DNA of 64,000 nt from Plantago ovata (Eukaryota; Streptophyta; Magnoliopsida; Lamiales; Plantaginaceae), in assembly GCA_028274465.1 (NCBI GenBank), contig CM051455.1, forward strand, positions 135,690,096 to 135,754,095, written 5' to 3'. A program made the translations under genes and the position numbers. Under the pieces are notes generated by a model. It was not told where the DNA came from and searched no databases. It saw only the letters and a list, made by a program, of their open reading frames with translations. The stretch's first letter is position 1. Each line of letters opens with the position of its first letter. Below, in pieces: positions 1 through 12,126 of this stretch.

Positions 1-59
1 ACTGCTTTCACCGCCACATCCTCAGAAGCATCAACAGAGCTCGAATTGGCATTAGACAT
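1..59 (-). CDS. 5' end of an unidentified gene, cut by the window edge
   Basis: A minus-strand ATG lies at 57-59 and opens a frame reading MSNANSSSVDASEDVAVKA to the edge, about 19 codons with no stop. The start is supported by the sequence to its right, which looks like a leader and promoter: CT-rich on the minus strand, with G-boxes further upstream. The serine- and acid-rich N-terminus is not diagnostic of any family I recognise, so no function is offered. The rest of the gene lies to the left of the window. Confidence 0.5.
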   Translation of the reverse strand, partial: MSNANSSSVDASEDVAVKA

Positions 60-700
60 TGGGAAAAAGGAGAGGTGGGTTTTCTTTTTCCGGCAAAAGG
101 GTGTCCGACTTTATGACTTTCTTGGTGAAAGAAGACAAGAGATTAAATTAAATTCTTGGTGAGTGTTTGGTTTCACATTTCTTGGAAGCTAGCTAGCTCT
201 AGTACAGAATTTTTTGCTGGTTGGGAGCTGTGAATTGAATTCGGTTTGTAATCAGACGTGGAATTCCGGTCTCGCCGGATTCACGCCGGTCGCCGGCATT
301 TCCACCGGGAAAAATGAAAACTGAAAAGGAACTAAATTTTGCAGGCAAGGTGTTTGATAATATGTCTAAGTGAAGTTGAAGTGAAAACAGAGTAGGGAGA
401 AAACAGAAGTGAATGGCATTGGCTATGTAGAGAGAATTTAAGAGAGAGAGAGAGAGTAGAAGAAGAGAGAGAAAGTGAAGTTCAGGTCTTGAAGGTCTTT
501 CCTGTGTCTGCGGGGGAGAAAAAGGCAAAGAAAAAATTTGTGACAGTTTTTTAATATTACTTTTGCTGACGAATTTAGAAGTATTTTTTCTGATACCACG
601 TGCATAATGTGGCGCGTGTAGAGCACGTTACGAATGAGAGATGAGTGTTTTGTCAAGAAAGTGGGCCCACCGGCGGCTGGGGACCACGTGGCTGCAGCCA
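60..700 (-). promoter_or_regulatory. Leader and promoter of the left-edge gene, with two G-boxes
   Basis: On the minus strand this stretch runs towards the start at 59. It has a pyrimidine-rich patch (GA repeats on the plus strand at about 436-475), typical of plant core promoters and leaders. Two CACGTG G-boxes lie at 597-602 and 685-690, and a palindromic GTGGGCCCAC (661-670) resembles a TCP or site II element. G-boxes are bound by bZIP and bHLH factors in light, ABA or stress responses. Which factor acts here is inference. The track shows no convincing coding frame. Confidence 0.45.
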
Positions 701-1350
701 ATGGGATTGACTCTTATGGTCAAACTGGAATAAAGTTATATTATTTGAGTATATATTTTTGGAGCAGTGAGTTTTCCATGTTTTGGTGCTTATGAAAAGG
801 GAAGGGAGTAATATACGTGCATCAAAATGGAAAATTGAAATATAGGCATTAAATGGACATTATGAAACTATTTTGCTTAGTGAGGAAAGAGTGGTTGAGA
901 GGAAGAAATATGCAGTCAAAGTTTTAATTTTTTTTTTTTTCAATTTGGTGTGTGACAATTTTATATTAACGCTTCTTCTTGACTCAATTGATAAATAAAT
1001 CTGTTTCGAGTTCAAGTATGTTTTAAATATAAAAATAATACTACTACTACTACATAGTATTTGAGAAGTTACCAAAAAAATTTCACAGTGATCGATTAAA
1101 TTAGTCTCATGATGTTAAAACAAAAGGCATTTTATATTATCAAGTGTAACTAACATGATTACGGATTTGATATGTCTCCATTTCATATTACTATGTTTGA
1201 TTCATGGGAGTAAATTAGATAGATGGTACTAAGCTACTACGAAGTAATTTATATTGTTAGGTTTATGTCATTGGTCATGCAAAAATTTATTAGTGCAGTT
1301 GGGGAAATATAAATTATAAAGTACTAAATCTTATAATACATTCATCACAG

Positions 1351-1444
<94 letters not shown>

Positions 1445-2176
1445 TATTTAGAAAATGGATTAATTACTTGATACGCTATATAACAACGTTCTCTGTCAAA
1501 TCTAAAAGTAAAAATCATTTTGCACTTCCTTCAGTTTATTTATTTATTTTTTCTCCCTTCAATTTCAATTTTCATCACACAATCACAATGCATCCCCTTC
1601 TAGGGTGTACTTTTTCGTTGTCAGTACACTATTACCTTAACTCGATTGTAACTCAGAAGATTAAATCTACGACTGTTTGAATAACAGCTTGAATAAACTA
1701 TTCCATCCCACGGGCACTATTCTTATACCACCTACTGAATTATGATACACGCATCTAGCATCATATCACTAGAAAAGTTGAACGATATTCTATGGATTTT
1801 GGATTACAACTAATAATAATGGTATTAATGAATTACTAAAGTCATCATTTATACTAATCTATAGACTAATCACCCATGAGCAGATGTCTTAATACACACC
1901 ATAACTGTCAACCACTCTCTCGTACAGTTCCAACAACTAAAGTTGTCGCAAACATTTTATAATTAATCCTAATAATTAATTATATATTTGGTGGGGAACA
2001 AGTTCTTTTGTTGTTATTGAGACGTTATTAGCTTAATCACTATTGAGTAAAGTGGTTGATTAATTAATTCTTCGACAATGGAGGACATATAATACATATA
2101 AAAGTAGGTAAAAAGAAATTTTAACTTTCAAAGTTTGGAGTATGTAATACACTAATGCAAGTAAACAAATACTAAC
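701..2176. other. Intergenic AT-rich sequence with one long AT microsatellite
   Basis: I see no supported gene. The short open frames lack homology-like composition. The only clear structure is the AT run at 1354-1441. Confidence 0.6.
1354..1441. repeat. (AT)n microsatellite, about 44 units
   Basis: Uninterrupted alternating A and T over roughly 88 bases. It is probably length-polymorphic and able to extrude as a cruciform. Confidence 0.95.
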
Positions 2177-2361
2177 TACTCCATCCGTTCTAATAAATTG
2201 ACTACGTTTACTTTGCACTGTTATTAATGAGTATGTTTGTGTGAAGAAATCCATAATAAAATTGTAATAAGAAAAAGTGGTTAAAAAGGTAATATGAATA
2301 AATAGAAGTGTGAAAAAAGAAACATGTAAAAAGAAATAAGGAGTACGGGGCGAATGAAGTA
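2177..2361. mobile_element. Stowaway-like MITE
   Basis: The left end reads TACTCCATCCGTTC. The right end, reverse-complemented, reads TACTTCATTCGCCCCGTACTCC. TA at both borders, about 185 bp length and an AT-rich centre without an ORF fit the Tc1/mariner-derived Stowaway class, whose consensus end is CTCCCTCCGTCC. Confidence 0.7.
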
Positions 2362-2974
2362 TACCAGTAGCATTTTTCTTCACCTAGAGTCAATATAGGA
2401 ACAAAACTACAAAAGGAAGAAGAAATACACTCGAGCTTGCCAATTTGGTTAAGGCAACTTAAAGCTACATCTATCTGACTTGTTCTGTAGTGAGTTATCG
2501 ACTTACAGTATTGTAAGGTTTCTCTATGTTTAGGTTCTATTACACACCGTACACCCTTTAATACAATGTGTGAACGTATGTTAGGTGAGACGGTGCACCA
2601 GTGATTACATTATGGGCTCGTATATCATATACTTCCCATATCTACACGGCATAACTCAAAACGTATCATGAACGTATAAAATACTTGTCAAACAACTGAA
2701 AACTCGACATAAAAAGAGAAAGTGTTCCAGATCCATCATCAGCACATGGCTTTCTAGCTTCCAAGGGGATAAAAAATGAACAATTAGTGAAGAAACAAGC
2801 ATTTCAGAACACAGAAGCTCACATTAGGCTGTGAGATTACTACTGCAATTTGAAGTTTTAAACACCCTAGTCATCGTTGATCACTCGCAGGCACAATGTA
2901 CAGAGAAGAGGAGAGGAAGACAATAGAATTGACTTACATCACGATATCCAGTTGAATCAAAGATTTGAAACATG

Positions 2975-5900
2975 CTAGACATGTATTGCAGTCTTCAGAT
3001 TCGATCTTGGAACCACAAATCCTGCTCTTCTCTCCTCAAACGAGTACTCAATCTCCTCTTCAACAGAACCAGCTGCCAAAATAGCTGGTGCGATTGACTT
3101 CTGAGCTGGAGCAGGCGTTAAGACGGTCTGCATTGGGATAGATACCGTTGAGGGTGTTGAAGGTACAGGAATTGTCATTGCATGAGGTGTTCTGATGTTC
3201 TCTTGTTCTGCAGGGTGAATCATCTTGGAAGGAGTAGTGAACGCTGGGGTGGTGTTAGTTGTTGTAAGTGCCTTCTGGAAGATGTCATGCTTTTTGTTCA
3301 GGTCTTCCAAAACATTGGTTATGTTGGATTTCGATGAATCCGTGGAAGCAATGGGAGAGAATGGTGTTCGCATCATTGGCGAGTCCGTTTCACGGCCACC
3401 ATTTGGTTGATTGAATGAATGTTGTCTAGCTGGGAAACCAGCCAAGTCCAAACCTCTCCTCCCTGAAATCAAGTGGAGACCAAATTAATAAGAAACAAGC
3501 TGCAAGCTAAAATGTCAATGATATTCACTTAACTCTACTTGAATGCTATCAATGATGGAATGTTTATCCATGATCAACCCTCCCATAATCATTTTTCTTT
3601 ATTTCTTATTTCAGAGAGATAAAAGAATTTCTACTTGAATGCTATACTGAAAATAAAGAAGCTAAAGTGAGCGGTAACAAGTTTTTTTCCGTCCCCTGAA
3701 ACATAACCCATGTGGTAACAAATGTGTGACTTGTAAAGGATGGGAAATATTTACCAGAAGAGAGACCTGCAAATCCATCATCCCTGAGATAGTCTTGATT
3801 CATACGATCACTTTTCTTCACATTACGTGTATTAGGAGTAGCTTTTGCAGAAGAGTGCATATCAAGCTTAGGAGTTTGTATCATAGCTCCACCAAGAGAA
3901 AGTCTTCTATTGCTTGTAGCACCAACTGAAGACAGTCTGGCCCCTTTCTTCACACCCTGGTTCTTCATGGGGCTTGGACTTGGCTTTGAACCATAAAGAG
4001 CCTCCTGCTCTGCTAGTAATTGTCCCTGGAGTTTCTTGTGGTCCTGATGAAATTCAATAACACACACAAATAACAGTCAGAGAGGAAGACAGAAAGGAGA
4101 CTGACAAGGATGGTTCTTAGAGAATCTTTACCCTCTGCCTTTTGCGCTCTTGTTCTTTTTCATCCCGTAAGACCAAATACCCTTCTAGCATAGTTAGAAG
4201 CCGAACCTAGACAACAAGGCAAGCAAGAATAAGAATGAAAGCTCAAGGAAAAAGTTAGAAAAAGTAGTATGAATAGGATTTCATGACGATAAAGCAGCTT
4301 ACACCATCATAAGTGAATTCAATTCCATTCTCATTTTCCCATGCATTTGTCTTTGCAGTCAACGTATCCACCATTGCTGTTCCATGCATAATAAGATCAC
4401 AGAGAGCAGTTTCAAAAAAAAAATCATCTTTACACCAATCAATAATGGTATTAGAAAGAAGCTCAGCCCGAGCACAAGAATTAAATTATACCAGGAAGCT
4501 TATTAACCAATGCACGAGCTTTTTCAGCACGTTTCAGAGTGAGGTGAGCGCCTCTCCCAGCATTATAGCGATTATCATCCTGGAGACGAAAAAATTTTGT
4601 ATCTGAGCATATGAGCAAATGACATATATACTGTGAAATGTAAGGGTTGTACGCATAAGGTCGAACCCTGTTATATTCCTCGAGCCAGCTCTCCTCCTCA
4701 CATGCACCCATCCACTTCTCAACCTTTTCAAGGATTTCTTTCCTGCTAAGAGCTTCCTCCTTCACCTTAGAAATTTCCAGCTCAATTTGTTCAAGCACAG
4801 AAGAGGCATCAACAGCTCCTATTGTGAATAAAGAAGAACATAATATGAGAAATCAGATTGTGATTACAAAGGAAGGAAAGTATTCAATAATCCATAGTAG
4901 TGAAGTACCAGATTCAACAGCATCTATAGCAATGTCCAGTGAATTGTTTGATGCTGGAACCAGATGCGTCTTCCTACAAATATCTTCTAGCTCAGCTTTC
5001 TTTTTAAATACAAGTTCCTTCATTTTACTAGCTTTGAACTCTTCCAATCTAGAAACTTCAGCCTTGACCTGTCCCATATTAGACAAGTGACTTTATAAGC
5101 ATACAGTATCCAGAAATTTTAAGAAGCTGTGGGTAAATATTGATTCAATCACTGAACTCATAGTGTGTACATTATTCCATAAACTCACATAATTAATAAG
5201 GTCAGCAGATAGCATATCTGGCTCTGTTATCTCATCTTCTGAAGCAGCTATGTTGCAGGTAACCTTCTGGAACACCTGTTGCTCTTCAATAGGCGTGTCC
5301 AACAAGTTCCAAAGCTCCAGTAATGAAGTTCCAAGATCTTGTAACTAATGAACAATTAAGAGTCAAACCTTCTATCCTTTCGAGACAGGCTATCTTTCAA
5401 CTTAAAAAATGCTACTGAGAAATGGCATACCTTCTGCATATTCTGTATTTTAACTTCTCGCAACTTTTGTATTGCAAACCCCAATTTTTGTATGGTCTCG
5501 TTACTAATGTTTCTCGGAGTTTCAGATTCGCACAAGCTGGGATGAATCTCGCTCACAGTTTGTTTAAAATCCAACCCCAGTACTAAACATAACGAGTACA
5601 AATAATTAAGGAGCTCCATGACCTGCTTCAGACGTTCATTCTGCATAACAAACATCCAGTAAACAGTATCAGACATGTTGAGAGAAAACCATTAAGGATG
5701 GGAACAAATTCGAAAGATTGGGAAGAAAACCTTTTCTTTTTGCAGCGCCTGCAGCTCTTTATGCAATTCTTCCAGCTTTCTCAAAGATAAATCAGTTTCA
5801 TCCATTGCCAGGTCATTTGAAGCACCATCTCCTGAACTATAGATTTCACTCTTGAGCCTATGTATCTGCTCTATCACCTCGATAAATTGAATCTTCCGCT

Positions 5901-6570
5901 CAGACTTCCTCTTTCGCATCTCCTGTATCTGTGGGAGAATAGCACTGAGCTCGGCCTTCAAGCTTCCAGTGACTTGATCGGGCTATTGAAAGAAAGGCCG
6001 TTAGTCTCAGGAAATATGAGAGTGAAGCGAAACTAATTCCCTGTTGTAGTAATATATGACGTTTCTTTGGAGGCAATTTATATTGCACTCAATTTCTGAA
6101 AATCAAGTCTGTAGTCAACATTTAAGGACATGTGTTACAATTTTACCTGTCTAAGATGTACTGGCATCTCCCCCATGGAAGAGCATATTGCTGCAAGCTC
6201 GGCCTCGGCGTCAGCAATCGCCTGCCTTATCTGAGCTCTATTCTTGTTTGCCTGGTCTACCTTTCTTCTATACACTTCGAGGCATTCCCGTTCTAGTTCA
6301 ACAATCATTCGGTCCCTCTCGACATCTGGTTCTCCAACCTCGTCCCAGATTATCTGATTGATCACACAAAAAACAATAAATCTTACATAACAGTATCGAC
6401 TAAGAACATCAGCACTCAAACATAGACAGAACCTACAAGGAGAACAAAAATAATGAATTGACGAAAAGGAGTAGCTGCAAGAAAAGTATATGAGAAACCT
6501 GCAATTCATATAGAAGAGATCCACATGTTGTCTCCATTTGCGAAAGCAGGTTGCTTTGGCCTGTCATCAT
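2975..6570 (-). CDS. MAP65-3: 65-kDa microtubule-associated protein, MAP65-3/PLEIADE-like
   Basis: MAP65 proteins (PRC1/Ase1 family) dimerise through a coiled coil and cross-link antiparallel microtubules. MAP65-3 acts at the phragmoplast midzone in cytokinesis. I place 12 coding exons at 6499-6570, 6147-6353, 5731-5982, 5431-5640, 5189-5344, 4909-5068, 4667-4818, 4492-4579, 4303-4376, 4132-4206, 3755-4043 and 2975-3462. They sum to 2223 nt (740 aa) with consistent phases. Family landmarks are [19 protein letters not shown] near residues 14-32, [17 protein letters not shown] in exon 3, and the conserved core [29 protein letters not shown] across exons 7 and 8. The long basic, Ser/Pro/Thr-rich tail after about residue 500 and its ending [11 protein letters not shown] suit the MAP65-3 branch (Arabidopsis protein about 707 aa). 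The first in-frame ATG (6568-6570) was chosen; a second lies at 6535-6537. The paralogue assignment is less certain than the family. Confidence 0.92.
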
Positions 6571-6586
6571 GCAGTGACTAAACAAC

Positions 6587-7368
6587 CTGTCAACAGAAAC
6601 CATCACAATAAATCACAAGCACAACATGAAAATGGAAAAGTCCATAGTGCCTACAACTATACTAAAAAAACAAACATTTACAAATCCTCTGATTCTCATG
6701 TCAAATTCCTAGCCTCTTTTTTTTTTTTTTTTAATAAGTGCACACATTTTGCCTCAGACATATCTAGTTTCAAAAACACTAGCAGCCCAGAGAATTTATA
6801 CCTACAGCTTACACAAGAAACACTAACAATAATATTAACAAAAACCCGAAGGGGTCTACGAGCAATTAGCATACAGAATCCAGAAGCTTAAGCAACTTTG
6901 TTTTAGACTCTCATAAACAAAACTCTAGATCACTTACTAAGGGGTCTATTAGCTCGGTTACATCACACATACTCAATTTTATCCAATTCACAAACTTAAC
7001 TACAGAATTCGAGAACTTAAATTGACATTCCACAGCTCACACCAGAAATCCTTTCGAGGAAAACAGTAATAACAACAAAAATCGCAAGATAAGGTCATAA
7101 AGCAGACAATTACTAGAATTAATTCCTAAGCAACATTTTACAACTACTCAAGCCTAAGCAAAAACCCTAGATCATTAACATCCAATATAATCAGCTCAAT
7201 TACACAACAAACCCTCAATTTTTACAACTCACAAGCCCACGTCACCAATTTCTACTTCTTTCCTATATCCAAAACCCAAAATCTAACAGCCATATACAGT
7301 AAAAAATCTTTACCCCATTTACCAAATTGAAAAACGGAAACTGAGCCACAGTGGATCTAGAAAGGTAC
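6587..7368 (-). other. Probable 5'-UTR (leader) intron of the MAP65 gene
   Basis: On the minus strand a donor TTTCAG|GTACC lies at 7369/7368. An acceptor TGTTGACAG lies at 6587, 17 bases before the first ATG. The interval is AT-rich with no coding frame worth reporting. Transcript data would confirm it. Confidence 0.55.
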
Positions 7369-7456
7369 CTGAAACTGGAGCCTGAAATTGATCCGGCGAA
7401 TTTGAGATTGAGAGTAGAGTGAGAAGAGAAGCTAAACAGAGGAGCTTTTGAAATTT

Positions 7457-7466
7457 CGACCGTTTG
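7457..7466 (-). promoter_or_regulatory. MSA-like G2/M element in the MAP65 promoter or leader
   Basis: The minus strand reads CAAACGGTCG, containing the AACGG core of the mitosis-specific activator element bound by three-repeat MYB3R factors. It sits about 90 bases upstream of the putative leader donor, so near the transcription start. MSA control of MAP65-3-type cytokinesis genes is established in Arabidopsis. Function here is inferred from one site. Confidence 0.5.
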
Positions 7467-7519
7467 AAGAAGGGCAAGTGTAAGAGAAAAAGGGTTTTAA
7501 ATGTGGTGATGAGATTTGA

Positions 7520-8032
7520 AATTTTGAAATATGATTTTTTTTAAAAGATGAGTTGCAGAATTTAATATTACTAATATTTAATAATTTGGTCTGTTTGACT
7601 TTATTGTCCGTGACAAATGCTATGCTATGCGCACGTAGTCTTTATCAAATGTACATGCCAACAATCTCGACTCAGTTTATTCTCTTTTGTTGCACCATGG
7701 AGTTGCCATTTATGCAGTTTTAGATGTAGTCATGCAGTTTCGTTTTAGTACGAGACAATATGTGTTAAAGATATACTCCATCTGTTCCAGATCAGTTGCA
7801 TGATTTTGAATAAGAATAATAGTTAAATATTAAATTATATTAATATTGGAGTTAGATTTTACTTTAAAAATTATTATAACCTTTTCAAATATGGCCAATC
7901 AGATGTGTTGATAAATTATAAAAATGTTATAAACTTAAGAAGGAAATATAGAAATGCAATGGAAAAATTATACTAGTACAAATCTCTAATTGAGCAAATG
8001 TGAGCAATGGGCTTCAAAGCTTCATCCCCTCA
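7520..8032. other. Intergenic, with a decayed Stowaway-like repeat
   Basis: From about 7772 (ATACTCCATCTGTTCCAG) to 7930 the sequence resembles a Stowaway MITE end followed by an AT-rich body. The body shares a TATAAYCTTTYCAAATATGG segment with 13048-13250, so the two are probably copies of one family. Nothing else is seen before the PME stop codon. Confidence 0.45.
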
Positions 8033-9944
8033 TCAAAGGCCTGATTTATAGGTAACATTTGTTGCGGGAATCCACATGTCTCCTTGGACGAATGGCCCAA
8101 CAGTAAACCCCTTAACCTGGTCAGCATTCAGATTGAGCTTCAAACCCTTCCACTGGACCCTGCCCCAAGTAACGGCACCCGGGCCATAGTTTTGATACTC
8201 GGCATAAAAGATCGTATCGGGAGCTGAAGTACCGTTCCAAGGCAACCAACCCAACGTACTTATGAAACTGTCCATCACGCTATTAAAGATAATCGTGGTC
8301 GAGAAATCCTTCCAGGGCCGACCCAAGAAAGTGTTCACACCGGTTAGGTTCTCCTTGGGCCAAATTGTGCAATTTTGGACAGCGATTCCCGTGTTCATGT
8401 TTGGGTCTTTCTTCCCTTGGGCCGTGATGGTGTTTTGTTGCCCTGGCATGGGCCTCCTAGGTAAGATGTTGCAATTTTGGAGTACAACAGCAGCATTTCC
8501 AAAAATGAAGTCGACTGTACCATAAATGTCACATTCGCGGTAAAATTGGCGATTAGAGTGTGTATATAACGTGTCTTGAAATGCATCCATGGTGCAACGG
8601 TAGAAAACTGAAAAGTCAGCCGTTGACAACAAGGCAACTGCTTGGTGTTTGACGGGTCCAGCTGTGTTGCGGAATCCCATGTCCCTTGCGATGAATCCTC
8701 TGCCAAAAACCGCTACACAAACATCGAACAAATTGAGGAATTAGCAATGCTCTAAATGTTCAAATCCGCACAAGGTGACTTTTAAAAGTTTGATATATAA
8801 GGAACATTAGTTGTACAAAACGTAACTATATGTTGCACTCGCGCGGTGTCAAACTTAGCCTAAACAGCGAAATAAGTTATGAAAAAATATTTTATTTAGC
8901 AAAAAAGTAAAACTTACCAAATGTTGCAGACTGGAAAGTAGGAGTTCCATCAACATTGTTGAGATTGGCAGAAACAATCGTTGCATCTTGGCCATCACCA
9001 ACCATCATCACATTCCACTTTTTCTTCTCAACAACCACATTCTCATAGTAAACACCCTTCTTCACGTAGATCACGTATCGCTTATCGCTCTTCTCTGGAA
9101 CGTTCTTCAGTGCATCAGATATCGTCTTATAGTTACCGCTCCCATCTTGAGCCACTACAGCATCAACCTTGATGCTTGCATTTGAACCTTGAATCAGCTT
9201 CCCATCTTTTGACGAAAGCCAGAGTGGCTGCTCAGCTGGACTAGCCATCAAACGTCTCCTCCCAATCAGGCCTAATGCGCTGAGCGACTCATCAAACGTG
9301 CTGATTATAGCAAGACTGTTGCTAGTGTACTCAGTTGAAGTCTTGAAAGTTTGGTTCACAATACTGCTCAATGTTCCGTTGGATGCATCAAGCAGTTCGT
9401 CGAAACATGTTTCTTGATAAGTCCCTGCTGAACTCAACCATGTTCTCAAATCGTCGAGTGATCTGGATAGATTCTTGTCTGTTACAGATAACGAGCTGTT
9501 GAGATGATCCAATGCAAGAGAGAACAGCTCCTGGCAAGCTTCCAGAGCTGCTAGTGTTCTCTGATCAGTAGTGTTCAACTTCTTGAAAAGAGTGTCAGAG
9601 GCGTTGGAAAGTTCAGCAATTGCAACAAGAACGGAAAGTTTGTACAAATCAAGAGGCTTGACGTTGCCTGTTTTCACCAACGGCTCGAGGCTGGTGTAAC
9701 AAGAATCGGGATACAACGTGGTAGCACAAACTGCTTTCATCGACGAAATGGCTTGATTAGTATCTCTTGCCCCGGATTTGTTGTCATTGGTTTGAGTCAC
9801 TCCAACCACGGTGGCTACAACCACGCAGACAAGAACGAAGGTAGACACGCCTATGATTGTTAGGCGCTTGCGTGTTTTTCTAAGGGCATTGAGACGTTCT
9901 TGCTCGGCTTCATCAACCTTGCCATAGGGATTGATGCTGGCCAT
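8033..9944 (-). CDS. Pectinesterase with pectinesterase-inhibitor pro-domain (type I PME)
   Basis: Removes methyl esters from homogalacturonan in the cell wall, which changes pectin stiffness and calcium cross-linking. Two exons (9944-8918 and 8712-8033) give 568 aa, a normal type I length. An N-terminal hydrophobic anchor lies at about residues 28-50. The PMEI-like pro-region has cysteines at 73, 82, 137 and 180. A basic processing motif RRLM (230-233) marks the Golgi subtilase cleavage site. The catalytic half has GVYYEN (297-302), QAVAL (366-370), QDTLYTHS (388-395), DFIFG (410-414) and LGRPW (472-476), so the catalytic Gln, Asp and Arg residues are present. It starts at MASINPYGKV, where a cytosolic lead precedes the anchor. 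A decayed copy lies 7 kb downstream on the plus-strand map. Which Arabidopsis PME is orthologous is not resolved. Confidence 0.95.
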
Positions 9945-10042
9945 GGCTGGAGTTTCTCTTTTTTCTTTTTTCAGTTATTTTTTTCTTTCTTGGGCTGGAT
10001 TGAATGTGATGGCTTGTTTAAAGATAATGAATGGGAGTTTTG

Positions 10043-10050
10043 TATATATA
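10043..10050 (-). promoter_or_regulatory. TATA box of the pectinesterase gene
   Basis: The minus strand reads TTATATATAC about 100 bases upstream of the PME start codon, a usual plant distance. The intervening leader is purine-rich on the minus strand. Confidence 0.5.
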
Positions 10051-11020
10051 AGGGGTTGTTGATGAGTGGTAAACATGAACTATGATGAAATGGAGATCTG
10101 TAAGACATGGGAAATATAACTATAAGTGGTGCTCATGTTATTAAAAATAAACTCTATTCTCTTCTTTAATGTATAACTGTACAACTGAATAGTTGTATAG
10201 TTTAATTATATGACTTGGTAAGTAATGAAAGTCAATAATGTAAGCATATAATAATCAAAATTCCATGTCCCTCTGAATATGTGTTTAAACTCTTTAACTA
10301 GTCCAAAACATGTAGTATTTCAGCATACATGTGTATCTATAGATTTTGCCTGGGGAGGCTGAAAAAAATCTGGAAATTCTTGGTCTGTAATTTCCCCTCG
10401 ACTATCGCATGGTTGATCCCGTATTTCACGTATACGAAGTGGTGTTCGCCACTTGAAAAAGCTCCTTAAGTAGTTTTTGTAATTACATGGAGGAGATGTT
10501 TGTAGGTTCTGATTGGACTCAAAGTACTTGTTTTGGCCTATATAGGCTAACGCTGTAAAATCAGCTTAGAAGTCCATGAAAAATGAAAATCAGCTTTAAA
10601 ATGCTTCGGCTAACGCCCTGAAGACCATGATCAACATTTTAGTGCGAACTTTGTAAGCCTCTAGTTATTTATTCTGTACTTCAAGATTTTCTACTTAAGA
10701 GTCTAACTGTCGGTGATCGATTTTGAGAAATTCCAGTCTTGAGAAAATGATATGTTCTTGAAGTTATCAATTTACCAGTGTGATCTTCAAGGACAAATGC
10801 GTGATGCTGTAGTAACTCGGTCTGACTGGATTCTCGAGTTATCAACGTACTATGCGAACTGTACCTGTTTGTGTATAGAAATAGGTAGCTACATCAGGCT
10901 TGGAATGACACAAGCTCCTTTATCCTGCATCCAAAAGATAATGCTAAAGCAGAGTTTCTTGTGCTTACAGTCTGGTATTTTCTCAAGTATGCAGGTTCAA
11001 TTTAAAGCAATTTTGTTATA
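10051..11020. other. Intergenic sequence with no supported gene
   Basis: A phrase at about 10906-10945 (ACACAAGCTCC, CATCCAAAAGATAA) recurs at 11022-11060, showing a local duplication about 115 bases apart. Open frames here are interrupted and I recognise no product. Confidence 0.4.
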
Positions 11021-11167
11021 ATGACACAAGCTCCTTTTATCCCACATCCAAAAGATAAGGGAAGTATCAGAGTGTTGTCAAATAAAATGATGACAGAATT
11101 ACCATCACCAGCTCATGGAGCTACTGGTATTGATATATTGAGTTCATACAGTGCACAAGTAGACTAG
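11021..11167 (+). pseudogene. Short dUTPase-motif fragment, possibly from a pararetrovirus or retroelement
   Basis: A 48-codon frame contains GATGIDILSS, close to motif 1 of trimeric dUTPases (consensus around A-x-G-Y-D-L). The other four dUTPase motifs are not seen downstream, and the surrounding frames are interrupted. dUTPase domains occur in plant genes and in some endogenous caulimovirus-like or retroelement polyproteins. The short length and repeat-rich setting favour a dead element fragment. This is a weak call from a single motif. Confidence 0.25.
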
Positions 11168-11182
11168 GATAGTCCCGACTCC

Positions 11183-11277
11183 TAGTATATACAGACGTTA
11201 GATTGTAGTGGCCTAATTATCACATTCTTTTAGTATATACAGACGTTAGATTGTAGTGGCCTAATTATCACATTCTT
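11183..11277. repeat. Two-copy tandem repeat, unit about 48 bp
   Basis: The unit beginning TAGTATATACAGACGTTAG occurs twice in direct succession, ending CACATTCTT each time. The copies are virtually identical, so the duplication is recent. Confidence 0.9.
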
Positions 11278-11278
11278 A

Positions 11279-11476
11279 GGCTTTGTTTGTTTTAACTGAA
11301 AAACTCTGAACTTATGTGAACTGATCCAAGTGAACTTATTTGAAATATAAATTTTAACTAAGCAAACATGAACTGAACTTAATTTATCTGAACTGAACTT
11401 AAGAAATCTGAATTGAACTGAACTTATCTGAACTGAATTTAATAAAATTGAAATTAAGGTGAAACGAACAAAGCCT
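11279..11476. mobile_element. Short MITE with internal GAACTGAACTT repeats
   Basis: The ends are GGCTTTGTTTGTTT and, reverse-complemented, GGCTTTGTTCGTTT (13 of 14 matches). The interior is a degenerate array of AACTGAACTT. Related elements with the same interior theme occur at 15138-15304 and 61077-61283. Length about 200 bp and the ends suggest a hAT-like non-autonomous family. No clear target-site duplication was found. Confidence 0.65.
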
Positions 11477-11479
11477 TAG

Positions 11480-12126
11480 TTGGTAGGCATAAGTTTGAGT
11501 ATGTGAAACCTTGTGCCAGGCTGTATCGGACCTTCAAATCCAGATTCGATTGTTGATACTATCCTGAAATTAGGCAATTTTAGCAAGAAGGTTCTGATTC
11601 TTCAGATGACGACTCGTGTTCTGAATCCAGCATAAATGACTTGCAAACCTTCAAAATTGAAAGCTCAACAAAATGTGGGTATATGTCTCGAGCTGATATG
11701 TTTAGAGAAGCTTCCAGGGTGATGTTGAGCATCGCATGAATGCATATTGTTGTACTTTACACAGGGCAGAAAATTTGTATACCTGGCTGGATCTTATGCA
11801 GGTTCAAAATCTGTTGGACGTAAATAATATATATTTCAAATAATTAATTGAAGGAATACAAATACTTTGTTTTTGTTTTGAAGTGTAAATTTATTTTTAA
11901 TTCTAACTCTTAATAAAAAGGAAGGGTCGGAGAAATTGTGTAGAAGAAAATCCGTATTTGGGCCATAAACAATATTTGTGATTCATTTCCTAATAATCTG
12001 ATTTGGTGATACTAATTAAAGCCTAAACCCTAACTTGGAAAGATGTTTTATTAAGCTAGGCAGACGAAATCAAAACCATAGCCTCCGCCGCGGCGATTTA
12101 TCTCACGTATTACAGACAAGAGAAAC
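11480..12126. other. Intergenic; possible decayed retroelement and upstream region of the F-box fragment
   Basis: From 11500 to 11830 there are short interrupted frames with a Ser/Asp-rich patch (SDDDSCSESS) that I cannot assign. Just upstream of the F-box ATG is a telo-box-like AAACCCTAA at about 12023. Confidence 0.35.
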
